Source: Neelides folsomi (Eukaryota > Arthropoda > Collembola > Neelipleona > Neelidae). From it: a stretch of DNA of 64,000 nucleotides. The translations under genes were made by a program, and so were the position numbers. Every line of letters starts with the position of its first letter. Position 1 is the first letter of the stretch. Below, piece after piece: positions 40,301 to 51,937 of the stretch. Location of the stretch: assembly GCA_034687125.1 (NCBI GenBank), contig JAQGBZ010000049.1, forward strand, positions 62,001 through 126,000, written 5' to 3'. The notes under the pieces are model-generated. The model was not told where the DNA came from, searched no databases, and saw only the letters and a list, made by a program, of their open reading frames with translations.

Positions 40301-43300
40301 AATTAATACTCGTATGTATACAAACGCAACAAAGACACTAACACTTTTCATAAATATAAAATAAAATATGTATTAACGATGGAATTTATAAAATAAAAGC
40401 GGAATTTTACAATGAATTATTTCAAAAATAATAAATAACGAAAAAATGCTTAATTTTAAACTTTAATCAGCTAAAATTATAAATAAAATCCTAACTTTAT
40501 TTTTGTTTCTTTTTATAAAAAGTGTCAAACTTGTTAAGTCAAGAAATTTAAAGATTTACAATTTCATCTAAATGGTCGAGCTCTGGGGTTTGTAATATTA
40601 GTAAATAAGCATGATTGGTGTATTTAGGTTTGAATGAGAAGTCAAAGGGAATTCTGCTATACTGAATGTGTTTTGGGAAATGGTATTAATTTCTGAGTAG
40701 CTTTGTTGTTCAGTGGTTAATTTAGTGAATATACTTGGTGAAGTGGATCTATCGTTATCATTAGTTGGCAATGGGCGTGTGAAGGGTCTCTTCCCCTTGA
40801 TAAAAAGGCCGGAAGCGACTCGGACCTACCAAGGGGAAATGGCCGGGCATCTCTCGACTGTCAACAAAATGGAATCGATTTTCATGATGGGAAATTGGTG
40901 CAGGTAGCGGGAGGGCCAGCCCACTAGTCAAATTAAACGAGAGTGTGAAGGACACTTAATTAATCTGCCGTGGGGGAAGAAAGCAAAGTCCAACTTCAAA
41001 ACCTCCTGTCACTTTGATTCGGCTAATGAGTTCCTGGTCCATCTGAGGCATTTATTGGGGGAATTATTAGAGATCGGGTCCTTTAGCACGGATCTCCCAA
41101 ATGGTCTCAGCGGCTCTAAAATCCATAATGGCTCAATTGAGCCCCTCTCACTTGGAGATTCGCGGCCCTAACTCATCCTCGGTCCCATTAGCCTCCTCTC
41201 ATTTGTTTGGAAAAAAGGGGGAATCAAGTCACCGGTTTAATGGCTAACTGATGTACCCAACGTTACGTCTCCCACTCTCTCGTTCAATCACTCGCCCGGC
41301 CCATTTTTCATTTTGTGATTTGGGAGGGATGGTTTAAGCCCTTCGCTCTATTATCTCCCTCTCCGCACAACATCGCCGTCACTCGACTCACTCCAAAGAG
41401 ACGTGTACTACATAATGCATATAACTACATAGGGGCATGAATCACCCTGCTTTGTTTCCGAGCGAGTCCTCAGGCATCAATAACAACAGTGAATTAAATG
41501 AGGAAAAGACTTATTTCCTCTTTATATTACGTGGAACGTTGGGGAAGGTGAAGATGATGAAAATTCTGCCAAGTATTTGAAATGTGCAGGGAAGGATTTG
41601 CCTGTAAGACCCTCTTGGAGCGGTCCTTATAATGTGGGCATATATGAGGAGCAATTAAGGGGCAGGTCGGTGATGATCCAAGGAAGCGGAGTAATGATCC
41701 CCTGATTAATAGAGGACTGGCGGAGGAGGATGATGGGAAGGCACATTAAGGAGCTCGACAGATGACAAGGGGAAAATGGTTGCCAAGAGCCCTTGTCATT
41801 CCAAACCTGCTCGACAAGCTGAAGAAGCTCTCAGAAGCTCCAGGATTTTGGAAACGAAGGCAGGAAAGCACACACATTAATCTCATTGAGAATTTTCCGG
41901 ATGGGGGTTTCGGTGGAGCGTCAAGGTAATGTGGAGAGCGGACATAATTCTCTGGCTTTATTGACTAAATAACCCTCGTTGGAGTGTGGGGGTCCCGGAA
42001 TAAATCTCGGGTCTTGCATTATCTTATTTAATAAGGTCGTTGTGGGACCTCATCGCCCATACAGCCAACGAGCCTGATGAGGGGCCAGGGGAAGAATGGC
42101 AAATAGCGAGGAAATAAAGAGCGCCTCCCGGTTTTGCCTCTTCGAGCGGAGCGGATAATAGAGGAAATGAGGAGTCTCGGTCTTTTCCAACCACTTAGGA
42201 AGGATTGGATTCCGAGGCCATACATCCAGGCGGAAGCTCGAACCTCCTCGGGGGCACTTGAGCTCCAAAGGGAAGTAAAAATATTAAATTGTGTTTGAGG
42301 AAGGAGGAGATATGATGATGAGTTGATTCGAGGAATGGAGTGCGGAGGGGGAAGGGGTCGTGAGGAATGGGCGAGCGGTGACTGTTGGGCGATGAGATGA
42401 AATAAATGAAAAGAGTTCCTTCAGCTGGAGTAGATAAAGGAATTGAGTGGAGGAGTTCTGGGCAAGTCTCCCTCGAAGAAACCTCTGGGGTCGAGTTTGT
42501 GAGAAATCCTTCTCTCTCGCTTTCCTCCTTGTTTCCCCAATTTCCAACCATTTCCTTCTATCCATTATTGGACCATAAGCTTTATTTCCTATCACAATCA
42601 TGACATCTCTCCCTGCCCTCCTTTCTCCCCAAACTTACTTCCCTCCGCCTTTCACTCCCTCCCCGATCCAATTCATAACTCAAGATGCCTCCGGTTCCCA
42701 GCTCATAAAAATGGCAGACCCGCCCCTCCGCCCAATCAAAATGTTGAGCCTAATTAAACTTCTCCCCCAGCAGACAAGTTAAGTTGTTCAAAAGAGATGC
42801 CTCTTCCGCCCATTCCCTCTCCACGTAGGGAATTAAACTGACGGCCCACTTTCGCCCAACACTCCCATGGACTACATATTTATATGTAGGTATAAAGAAG
42901 AATTGTAAGAACAAGTCATTGGGATCCTTTCTTCCCAATTTAATTCCATCATTTACATCCATAAAGAAGGGCTTTGAAAATTTAAAAGAAGGATCAGGGG
43001 GAGGGAAGATAATCATAGTAGTAATAAGCATAACTTCGTTTCCGTCGAATCCCACCGACCACTCCGAATCCAATTTGAGCAATACTCAGAGCGGGTTCGA
43101 GAGGAAGAGAATTGAAACTAAAAGGAAAATAAAATTGTAAACAAACTTTAGTCAGCAAGACTTTGCACAAGGGCTGGGTCGGGTCCAATTGCAAATAGAC
43201 TTTCCATGTACTTACTCTCCTTTTCGTCTGGGAAATTACCTAAAGGGCCTTTCAAAATCATTTCATCTTTCCTCTCTTCGATTGAGTAGTGAAGAGCCAA

Positions 43301-45907
43301 GTGAGTGCCTATCTCTGGCAAGGTGTATTATTAGAGACCTTTTAATTCCACTCACAATCCCTTCAACTCCGACAGACGGCGAATGAACCAAAAGACACAC
43401 ACTTTCCAATATTTATGTCCTAGCAGCCCGCCGGTTGAAAACCGACTATTTTGAGAACCTTATGAAATCCATGCATTCCCAGGCCGAGTGTCATCCATAC
43501 ATATGAAATCGACCCGGTTGGTTGTGAAGGAGGCGGAAATTACCGTCATCAATTAAACTCTTTGTCATTAACGAGCTGTTGTTGAGCTTTGGTTCTTCCA
43601 TGCTCAATTGAAGAAGATGCATTGAGAAGAAAATCAAAGACACGGACCTGGGTTTCTGTTACATTGAGAAGCCGAGCCATCTCGGCCCGCTCGCTCGACG
43701 ACAAGTACTTCTTCACCTCGAATTGCTTTTCCAATTCGAAGATCTGCCGTCCAGTAAAGGTCGTCCGGGCCTTCTTCCGCTTCTTACTGTCTGAGGAGTA
43801 GTCGAGGAGCGAGGGGGAATCCGCAGTCCCGTTTTCTCCCGCCGCGGCCGACTCGGAGCTGTTGCCATTTTCTCCATGCGGTTCGGGGTCTTTGGGGGCC
43901 CTTCGCTTGGTGGGGGCTTTGGACCCACCGGTGCCTGGAAGGGGGAAACGATTAGCGGAGCTCGGCGCCAAAACACCGCGAACCCTTCGGGCTCGGCGGA
44001 GCGATAATGGACTCATTTGTCATAATGTAGTAGAGGAGGAAGAGGAATGGAGGAGATTAAAGTAAGTAAGTGAGAGGAGAGAGTGAAGAGAGTGTCAATT
44101 GGGTGACTATGAGACGGAATAGATTAGGGAATCAAGGTTGAGACTCTTGCACATGGCTGAAGAGATCCAACGGAGCGGTTTCCGTGGGAGTAATGGGAGG
44201 AGGCACGGTCTTGGGTGGAAACTGGGTATTTTCACAAAGAGCTAGAGATCGAGTCAACTTGATTTATGGGATGGTCTCTTTTGGAAAGACAGAAATGTTC
44301 AGTGAAGGAAGAGGTGGGCGCGGGTGGTGTCTCAGCCCCGGATTCCCTCAACCCTTCGCCTCACATTAAATATAAATTCCAATACATTGTATGCCGACTC
44401 AACTTTCCAAACAGCACATCTCGACTCCTACAGATACATGACTCAGCCTCAATATCAATTTGATCCTTCCAGGCTTAAATTGAGGTATATCGCCCCACAT
44501 TTTGATGCATATTTGGAATGATATAGTATATATTGTAAAATAGCCGTTGGTCATTAATCGCCACTCATGTGAGAGATCTGGCCACGTGGCAGAGAATTGA
44601 AATGTCTTTCGAGATTCTTCTCAATATTGAGGTGGGAGTGGAATAAATATGTTGATGGATCCCTCCATTCTCTATACCTTTCAGTCTTTGAGTAACTGAG
44701 GGAAAGAGAAGGAAAAGGGCGCTCCAGGACGTTGGAAGACATTGTCTCTCCTTGTTTTATGCTCCCTTCCCTCACTGAGTCGGAGAGATCGATTTGGATC
44801 ATTAGGGGGGAAGTCTCGAGCACTTCCTAAGAGCCCCCACCCAGACAACTGCCTTCCTTTCTCCTTAGCTCCTACTCTGATTTTGATTCACCCCGGCCGA
44901 GAATGAATGAATCCTTTCTCTCACCAATTCTCCCTTTCTTCCTCCCAACTGGAACTTAGCCAGCTCATTATTTATTTTATTCTCTCGCGGGTGCTCCGGT
45001 GAAGGAGCTCCGAGCCTCGCTCTCCATCACAACATCTGAGCCTCGGTCCAATTAATTAATCTCACCCTTCATCCTCCCGTCGAACTCAATGAGGAGGCGC
45101 GACTTTCCCGTTCCTTCCATCCTTATTAACTCTTTCGCCTCCCTAATCGCTCACTAAACATGTTAATTTGCGTCTCCTTACATTTACCCGACCCTGTCAT
45201 TTTTACCCGGCTCATTTACATGACACGGATCTCTTTTCCTCCTCCGTTCCTTTCCATTATTTACTATGGGAAAATGTCCACCCTTTTTCATAAACTTTCC
45301 ATAAACTCTGTAGTTTATTAAATAGTAAACGCTTAGTTTATCACAAGAAGGATTGACAAATTGAAAGTGTAGACATAATAAATATTATAAAATGTCTATT
45401 AAACTGACCTTTAGAACCGCCTCTTTTCTTTGGGGATGAAATGGGGGGAATCCTCACTTGCTTCACTTTGGGAATGATGACATTGTTCGGGAGGGGAGGA
45501 ACTGACTCATCCGCAGACACATTGTTGTTCGTTTCCGAGGGACTCGAAGGCCGTCGTTTGAGACACAGGTTGAGGGGCTCATCGAGCGAGTTTGGGGACT
45601 GGGGCGAGGTGAGCTCCTTCTTCATCTCCTCCTCGAGGCCCAGGATGTCGGAGATGTGGTGCGGAGTCATTTTCTTGGGGGGCTTTGAATAAACATGTGC
45701 GTGCCAAGAGGTCCAGGAGCTGAGGTTCGACGTGGGGCTGGCTGAGAGATTCTTTGGGAAAAATAGGTCATTGTTCATCTCTGTAGACAAGTCACTGAGT
45801 TCGGAGGGGGAGGAGACGCCGTTGACAAGGTAGACGGGGCTCGAAGTGCGGTCGAAGGCCAGTTGTTGGTCTTTGGAACTGAGGGGACTCATCTTCTCTT
45901 CTTCCAT
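37349..45907 (-). CDS. NK7.1: NK7-class homeodomain transcription factor
   Basis: Nuclear DNA-binding regulator. Exons on the minus strand: 45907-45409, 43934-43648, 38478-38437 and 37852-37349; 443 residues. The start is GCCATGG, preceded by an acceptor-like TATGTAG, so a 5' UTR intron is likely. The homeodomain is about residues 219-278. It begins [20 protein letters not shown], is interrupted by a 5.2 kb phase-0 intron between positions 44 and 45 (ETQ|VKIW), and continues in a 42-base exon ([14 protein letters not shown]), so Gln50 and Asn51 are intact. The text [20 protein letters not shown] and the following [13 protein letters not shown] are what I recall for Drosophila NK7.1. HHISDILGL (83-91) resembles an EH1 repressor motif with His for Phe, and PLNLCLK (111-117) resembles a CtBP-binding motif (both inference). 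The C-tail is Ser/Pro/Glu-rich. Other NK/HMX classes fit less well. Confidence 0.9.
37971..38365. mobile_element. TA-flanked inverted-repeat element in the last NK7 intron, 395 bp
   Basis: The left end CCGGGTGACCGGTTAAGTAG continues GCTTTATTTTTAATCAACAATAAC. The right end is its near-exact reverse complement (38320-38365), differing in the GGTC/GACC core. TA on each side fits a mariner-type target. The interior lacks a transposase. It lies between the 42-base homeobox exon and the last exon and has left the splice sites intact. Confidence 0.85.
38479..43647 (-). other. 5.2 kb intron inside the homeobox of the NK7-type gene
   Basis: The donor is CAG|GTCCGT at 43647 and the acceptor CCCAG at 38479. 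The 3' part (38.5-40.7 kb) is AT-rich and featureless. The 5' part (40.7-43.6 kb) is GC-richer non-coding DNA with chance open frames and no exon I can support. Confidence 0.8.
43935..45408 (-). other. First intron of the NK7-type gene
   Basis: Phase-1 intron, donor AAAG|GTCAGT and acceptor CCCTTCCAG. Mostly GC-richer sequence, AT-rich only next to the donor side (about 45.24-45.41 kb). No internal gene is seen. Confidence 0.8.
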
Positions 45908-48900
45908 GGCGTGGTTCCTACATATTTGACTTCGCGGGGTCAGTCACTTTAAATCCTCACTTTCCCCTCGAGGAATTGGCGGGGAAAGGAAGGCCATCCC
46001 GAGGTCTCCCAGGACGGCGGATTTATGTTTCCAGGCCGGGGCTGGTCGGAGAGAGGGGCGGTGCAGAGAAGCTCACGTCGTTCATCTTCCGCCGAGCGGG
46101 CGTGTGAGGGGAAGGCTTCCGGGAAAACTGAAAACAGAGAAAGTGGAGTTAATGAAGCGAGCGGAGCTGGTCGTGGAGGGAAGAAGAGGGAGTGGATAAT
46201 TAGGGCGTTAGGGAACAAGAGGGCTCGTTATGCTCGATGGCAAACCTGATCCCTGCCGGCAGAGATTCCCAATTGGCGAGAGTTGACTTACAGGTCCTAT
46301 GAAAATAATTGTGATGAGAGAGGAAGGGAGCGAGTTGCGGTTCCCTCGCTCGGCGGAGGGATAGCAAGTGAGTGGATCCTGGGAAAGAGTCTCTCACTGA
46401 GTTATTGGAATTAGAGGTGAGTAGTGGAAGCCTTTCGGAGAGAGGAGGAGGAAAGGGGGAACCGGAGTTGACGAGTCTGAGGAGATTTCCACCTCGTCTG
46501 GAGAGAGACCGAGATCACAATAATATCCTGACAATAATATACGAGGAGAGCGAAACATGTTCTGTCAGCTGTCTCTCGCGGACCGCGGATTTAAATTACG
46601 CACTTGGATGATCCGCCGATCCGGGATCATTTACCGTCTGTTCGCCCGGCCCCCGAGACCGACTCCCCCAATCTTGACAAAAGAGACAAACTCGGTCCGA
46701 AGGATCCGGCCCGGATTGGCACGACGACGGCGGGACAGGAGCACTGAGACCAGATTTTCTCCCTATGAGTCCCGGAATGTCCGGAGGAGGTTCGGACCGG
46801 TGAATATATAACTCCTGTCCACTCCTGGTGGCCTCCCCAACCGCCTTCATCCATTACGCGTACCCTTCCCTGACCCAGTTAGAGCCAACTCGGAAAGCCG
46901 GGATTCGGCCTCCTTGGTCCCTCTGACTCATGGCCTAAGCCTCGGAGACATGACGGGCTCAAAGAGCCATCGAGCTATTCAGTGGCAGAGTGAGGGAGTG
47001 CGAGATCCCATCTCCCTCGCACACTCACACACATGTCAAAGGGACCCGGGCCCGGGAAGAGCTGACGATCGCCGAAGCCCGTCCACTTACAGAGGGATAA
47101 AGAGGATAAACATAACATGATGATTATATGGGAAAGGGAGGGAGAGCGCCGAGGCTCCCCTGCTCAAAGCGGAATATTGCCCCCTGGACTTCTCTCTTCC
47201 TTCGCCAGATATTAAAAATCCATAAATGAGCGAGGGGAGGGCGGCTCAATAAATATTCCATGACAATGTTCCTATGGCGAAGGAGATAAAGACTTGGTTA
47301 GGATGAGCCTCTCACGATAACACAATGAGAATTAAATCTTGAGCGAGAGAAAGCGATTGCCGGGAGAGAAGCTGCTGCGCACTTCCAAGACCCATCATCA
47401 CTCTCTTTGCCGCTCAACTCCTTGTAATAAGGTTTAAACGCTCTCGTGGCTATTATCCACCTTTTCCCTAATTGCGTTCACCTCCGCTCACGCGGCCCAA
47501 GTGAATGACACCCAATCTCGCCCGTCTGTTGGCAACCTCCTTGGAACTCGCCGAGTTTATTGACGGCGGCGGGCCCAAAACCCAAGTAACTCCATCCATA
47601 TCGACTTTTATCGCCTCCATTTATTACGATCTCTTCCTCCTTCGCCTCCATCCTTCATCTTTGCCCCAACTTGTAGCTGGGGTCCAAATGGTCATTTCGG
47701 TCCTCTTGCCCAATTCCTCCTTGCCGTGGCTGTTGACACTCATTACGAGCCCACAAACACCTCGTTGCGCCTTCCATGTGCTTAACATTCCCAACCTACC
47801 CCAAACATTCTCAAGGAGACCATTAGGGAAGTTTGGGCGAGTTGTTGTCAACTCATCAGCTGGTTCCACACACTTGAATCTAACTTGGTTGACAATGTGC
47901 GTGGTGATGAAAACCTTTCAATGCCTTGACAGTGCGGAGAGAGAACAGATGATCTAATTAGGAAAAGATGAATGGATGAGGAAGATGAGAGAAAAGGAAT
48001 TACCTCTTGATTGCGAGGGAGCGGAGGCCGTATGAGTCCGGAGCGGAGAGAAACATCACTGTGAAGGAGAGATTGCGGAAGGCTCCTACGCTCGCCCTTC
48101 CACTCCTGGCAATGATCTTCCCACCCAATGGAACCAAGAGTGCCTGGATCCAGCTTTGGAGAAATGATTCCGATTTCATGACTGGTGTGACTAAATACAC
48201 ACAACTCGGAAAATGATGGGGTGGCCGAGGCCTCTCTGAAGCAATTAACCAGTGCGCACGGATCCCCTATTGTTCCTTCCCCGCTCATCCCGTTTTCCTC
48301 TTGTGACCAAACGGCGGGTTCGCACATGGGAATGATAATAATCCTCTCTTTGAGTCAATTTGAGGCCAAAGGCGGGAAAATGGAGATTCATTTAAATGAG
48401 CCATTCCGAATGGAATAAAACAATTAGAATGGGTTTTTCATGAGCAACTTTTCCCTCACCGCATCCTAAATGGTGAAGAGGAAAAGGCCATTAGAGCTCC
48501 ATTGGTTCAGAGGAGCGCATATATTTGAGGGAAAGAATTTCAACCGTTTGTCTCTTCAACCTCCGCGTAATCTCGACTTCCCTCTCTCAGCCTCGGCACT
48601 TAAGGAGTCTCACATGAACTCATTCGGAATGAATACTTTCTCAATTACTCGCCAGGCCCATTACTTCCCCGGCTCACAGGTGATGTAATGCGGTCTAGTT
48701 GCTCAACCTCAGCGGCGACAATTAAAAGATTCGCATATCCACTCCATGCGCACATGATCCATAATGTGTATTCTATTACATGAGGGTGCATGAACACGGT
48801 GATTGTATATCCAAACGGGAGAAATGGGGGTTCCCGAGAATGGATGCGATAAAAAATGGACAAATGCCGGGCTAATGGGGCCTTGAGCGGGGGAAGAGAG

Positions 48901-50952
48901 GGAGAGTAAAAATAGAAGATCGGAGGACGAGGGAATCCATTAAAGAGGGGAGTAAGTGGCTGAAGTGATGGTGATGATGGGGAAGCTGACTCAGAATGTT
49001 TGCGGAAGAGAGACGAGAGGCGAGTGTCATGTCTGAAGACAGGGACGACTACCCTCCCAGTCAACCCGGGAATCCCCTATTAATTCCCATGGAGAACCCA
49101 TTCCGCGTTCAAGTTATTTGTAACACGTTGGGCCGATCAAGATCCCTCCGAACCGGGAATTAATCTTGAGACGGGACGAGCATTAGACGCATACCACCGG
49201 ACTCCTGCTCAATCAATCCAGAATTCGTCTCTATTATAAGCCTAATATGATTCCCGGTTGTTCTTCTAAGTGCGATGGTAGTCAAATTCCCCGAGCCCAC
49301 CTCCTCATTTGTCTCTCTCACCCGGATTCCCCCAGCCTCTCGCGGGTCGTAAATTATCACCCTCTCCGATCCACGTCCCGGATTGTCCTCGATAGCCCCA
49401 ATTAGCCCAACTCTCAATTGAGAGACTGACTCGCCGGTCTGCGTGGGTTAATTAAATCTAAGAGCCTGGGAACGGAAGGAGACGCCGAGTTAATGAAATG
49501 TGAGGCTTGATGTTTGATGTGTAGTCGAGGACTGTAGAATTCCAAAATGATGATGAGGATGAGAGGCCCTGGCCAAGCTGATATTAAATCTGATACGTGG
49601 AGGGGAGTGAGAGAGAGAGGAAAGAGCTGGAAAGAAAGAGCTATTATTGAGCAGTTAGCGAGGGAAGGAAGGATGAATAATAGTAGCTTGTTTTATGTAG
49701 CAGAAGTTGGCTGGCTGAAATATTGAAAGCTAAAAAGTGACGAGATGGAGAATGGGAAAGAAGAAACTTAGCTCGAGTGCATGTAATAACTAAACCTCGG
49801 CAACTCCAGGCTCTTCGGAGGTGGAGAGCCTCTCTCATATCCCAGGACCCATGTAGGGAGAGAGATAGGCGGAGAAGCTGGAGAGAGTATTGATTTAGCT
49901 GAGACAAGAGCACACAAATTGAAAACGATTTGAGAAACACCCTAACGGACCTCCGCATACAAGTTGAAATGAGCCATCCGAGTCCCCGCACTTCCTCCGC
50001 TACCCGTCCCCTCACAATTATCGCGGCATTCTTTTTAATCTCGAGAGAAAGAGGAGAAAGCTCCAAACCACTTCACTTTCCAAACACCTAAAACTTTCTT
50101 TTACGACCCTCCACCTCTTTTACTCACCTTGTACAAAAGTCGATCAAATTATTATGACCTATCCAACAAATAACTTTTCCCTCAGAAATTAAAACTCCAT
50201 TATTTATTGGCTCCTTTACCCGCTCGGAGATTTAAAACGACTCCCTCCCGCGTATACCTTCAATTCTCTACAAACATAGGAATTGATAAAGTTGGAAATG
50301 ACTGTTCAGAGCTACTCACTGTTAAAACAACCCACTAAACTATTGGGCCATAAATAAATTCTTCATTAAACCTCCCTTTTACCCTCAAACTCATTAAAAA
50401 CGTATAAAAGAGGGACACTCCTATTTCACTTCACATGAAATAATGATAATATAAAATTTAGCATACCTAAATAGTTATATAAAAATGCGCAGTTTAACGT
50501 AGCTAAATATATGATGTATACGTACTATTACTTAAATATTTATAAAGTGCTGATATTTATTGCTCGTAGTAAGTATCTATATTATATATGACTATATAAA
50601 TACTGTAGATGCCAAATTATTAAATTACGAATGACAATAAATTAAGATATGTAAAACATTAAATAATTAAATACATTATAAATGTAGATACAAACTTTGA
50701 AATGATTATTAAATATAAATATAATGTATAATATCCAGAAGAATCTTAGATTCTAAGTTTTTTTGAAAAAGCGGATAAATTAGCAGGTTTGGTAAAGACA
50801 AGGTAGGTATAATCGGAATCGGTTGGGGAGTTCCGAACACCGACGGAACTTGAAATCTCTTTTCAACCCCCGAATTGACATCTGCTGCCATATTAAGGAA
50901 GCAGTAGTAAAGAGGCTTTACTCCTATAAAACGTTGGCGACACCAACTCAGC

Positions 50953-51050
50953 ACATTTGTTTACCCTTACTTCCGATGTTCCGATCCGAGCCATCGGAAG
51001 TAAGGGTATTATATATGTATATTAATATTAAATATTAATATACATATATA
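50953..51050. repeat. Hairpin plus 41-base perfect palindrome
   Basis: ACCCTTACTTCCGATG is inverted some 12 bases later (CATCGGAAGTAAGGGT), giving a 16-bp stem. Immediately after, 51010-51050 is an odd-length perfect palindrome centred on 51030 (half-site TATATATGTATATTAATATT). Together with the adjacent element this is a dense cluster of inverted symmetry in AT-rich DNA. Confidence 0.75.
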
Positions 51051-51053
51051 GTA

Positions 51054-51120
51054 CAGGACGTAAGTTGCTTTCTTTTTTAAATAAACAATCGTAAAAAAAA
51101 GCAACTTATGGCCCACCCTG
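51054..51120. mobile_element. Very short TA-flanked inverted-repeat element, 67 bp
   Basis: The left part CAGGACGTAAGTTGCTTTCT is matched by the inverse of AGCAACTTATGGCCCACCCTG at the right, with mismatches in the outer part. TA lies directly outside both ends (51052-51053 and 51121-51122). It is probably the smallest internal-deletion form of a Tc1/mariner-type family. Confidence 0.65.
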
Positions 51121-51937
51121 TACAATTAGTTGATTTATTAAAACTATGGTCAATACTACTGTAGAGAATGGGACATGTTTTTGAGTATATTATTGATTGA
51201 AAAAAACCTCTCTATATTTGGCCCCCTCTGTACCTATATTATATTTGTATTATGAGTTTAAATCACTAATTAATTTCTTCAATTTTAAATTATACAATAA
51301 GTGATTAAACTTATTACAATGATGACCTAGATAACGTTTTCTTACAACTCGAATCATAGTGAAAAAAGTTATTTTGTGTTAAAGTTTAAATATACGTGTG
51401 TATGTAATTTCCTATTCCTTCAATTCCTTAGAATTTTAAAATCCATGATTCATAGTGTCACGAGTTGTTTTCGTTCTTTGAACCGTGGATTTTACATATT
51501 TTATATACCTGCACAACAGTGCATGTAAAATATAATCAATATAGTTTATATCTCTGCTGTATGAGTATATATACCTATACAGATAGTAATTGTGCACCAC
51601 GTATAGGATGATTCTACAATTAATATGATATATTTTGATTCAAATGATGCAATCTTTGATGTTTAATATCAAAAGAACATGGAATATTATTTAATAATGA
51701 ATTTTATTTAGAATATGATTTAAATTGATAGGATATATATAAAATACCTTTTGGTTGAATTAAAATAGAATACTGAGATTGTAGTAAAGTTAATTTTAAG
51801 TATCCTGTACAGTAAGCATTAAATTATTAAATTAATTAAATCTAGTTTATATATTTGTTTAAATTATAAGTAATGGACATTGTTTTGCATATAATGTGAA
51901 AACTTGGATAGAAATTATTGATTCAATGACTGAAATT

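Larger units (their letters stand above)
45908..51937. other. Region upstream of the NK7-type gene and downstream of Ndc80
   Basis: 45.9-50.35 kb is GC-richer with no recognised exon. Several open frames of 140-160 codons on both strands (for example 47505-47957 plus, 47848-48327 minus) have no motifs and are expected by chance at this composition. At about 50.35 kb composition drops abruptly. The AT-rich part holds a hairpin (50953-50996), a 41-base palindrome (51010-51050) and a tiny element (51054-51120). The block should contain the NK7 promoter and the Ndc80 3' UTR. Confidence 0.5.

Noticed and set aside
43549-44016. Reading the homeobox exon as a stand-alone 155-residue protein
   Set aside because: It would run into introns on both sides and truncate the homeodomain at position 44; splicing restores VKIWFQN.
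47505-48327. 150- and 159-codon frames on opposite strands
   Set aside because: They overlap, have no motifs or splice context, and frames of this length are expected by chance at this GC content.
49644-50066. 140-codon minus frame
   Set aside because: Low-complexity Ser/Leu-rich text from purine-rich DNA; no supporting features.
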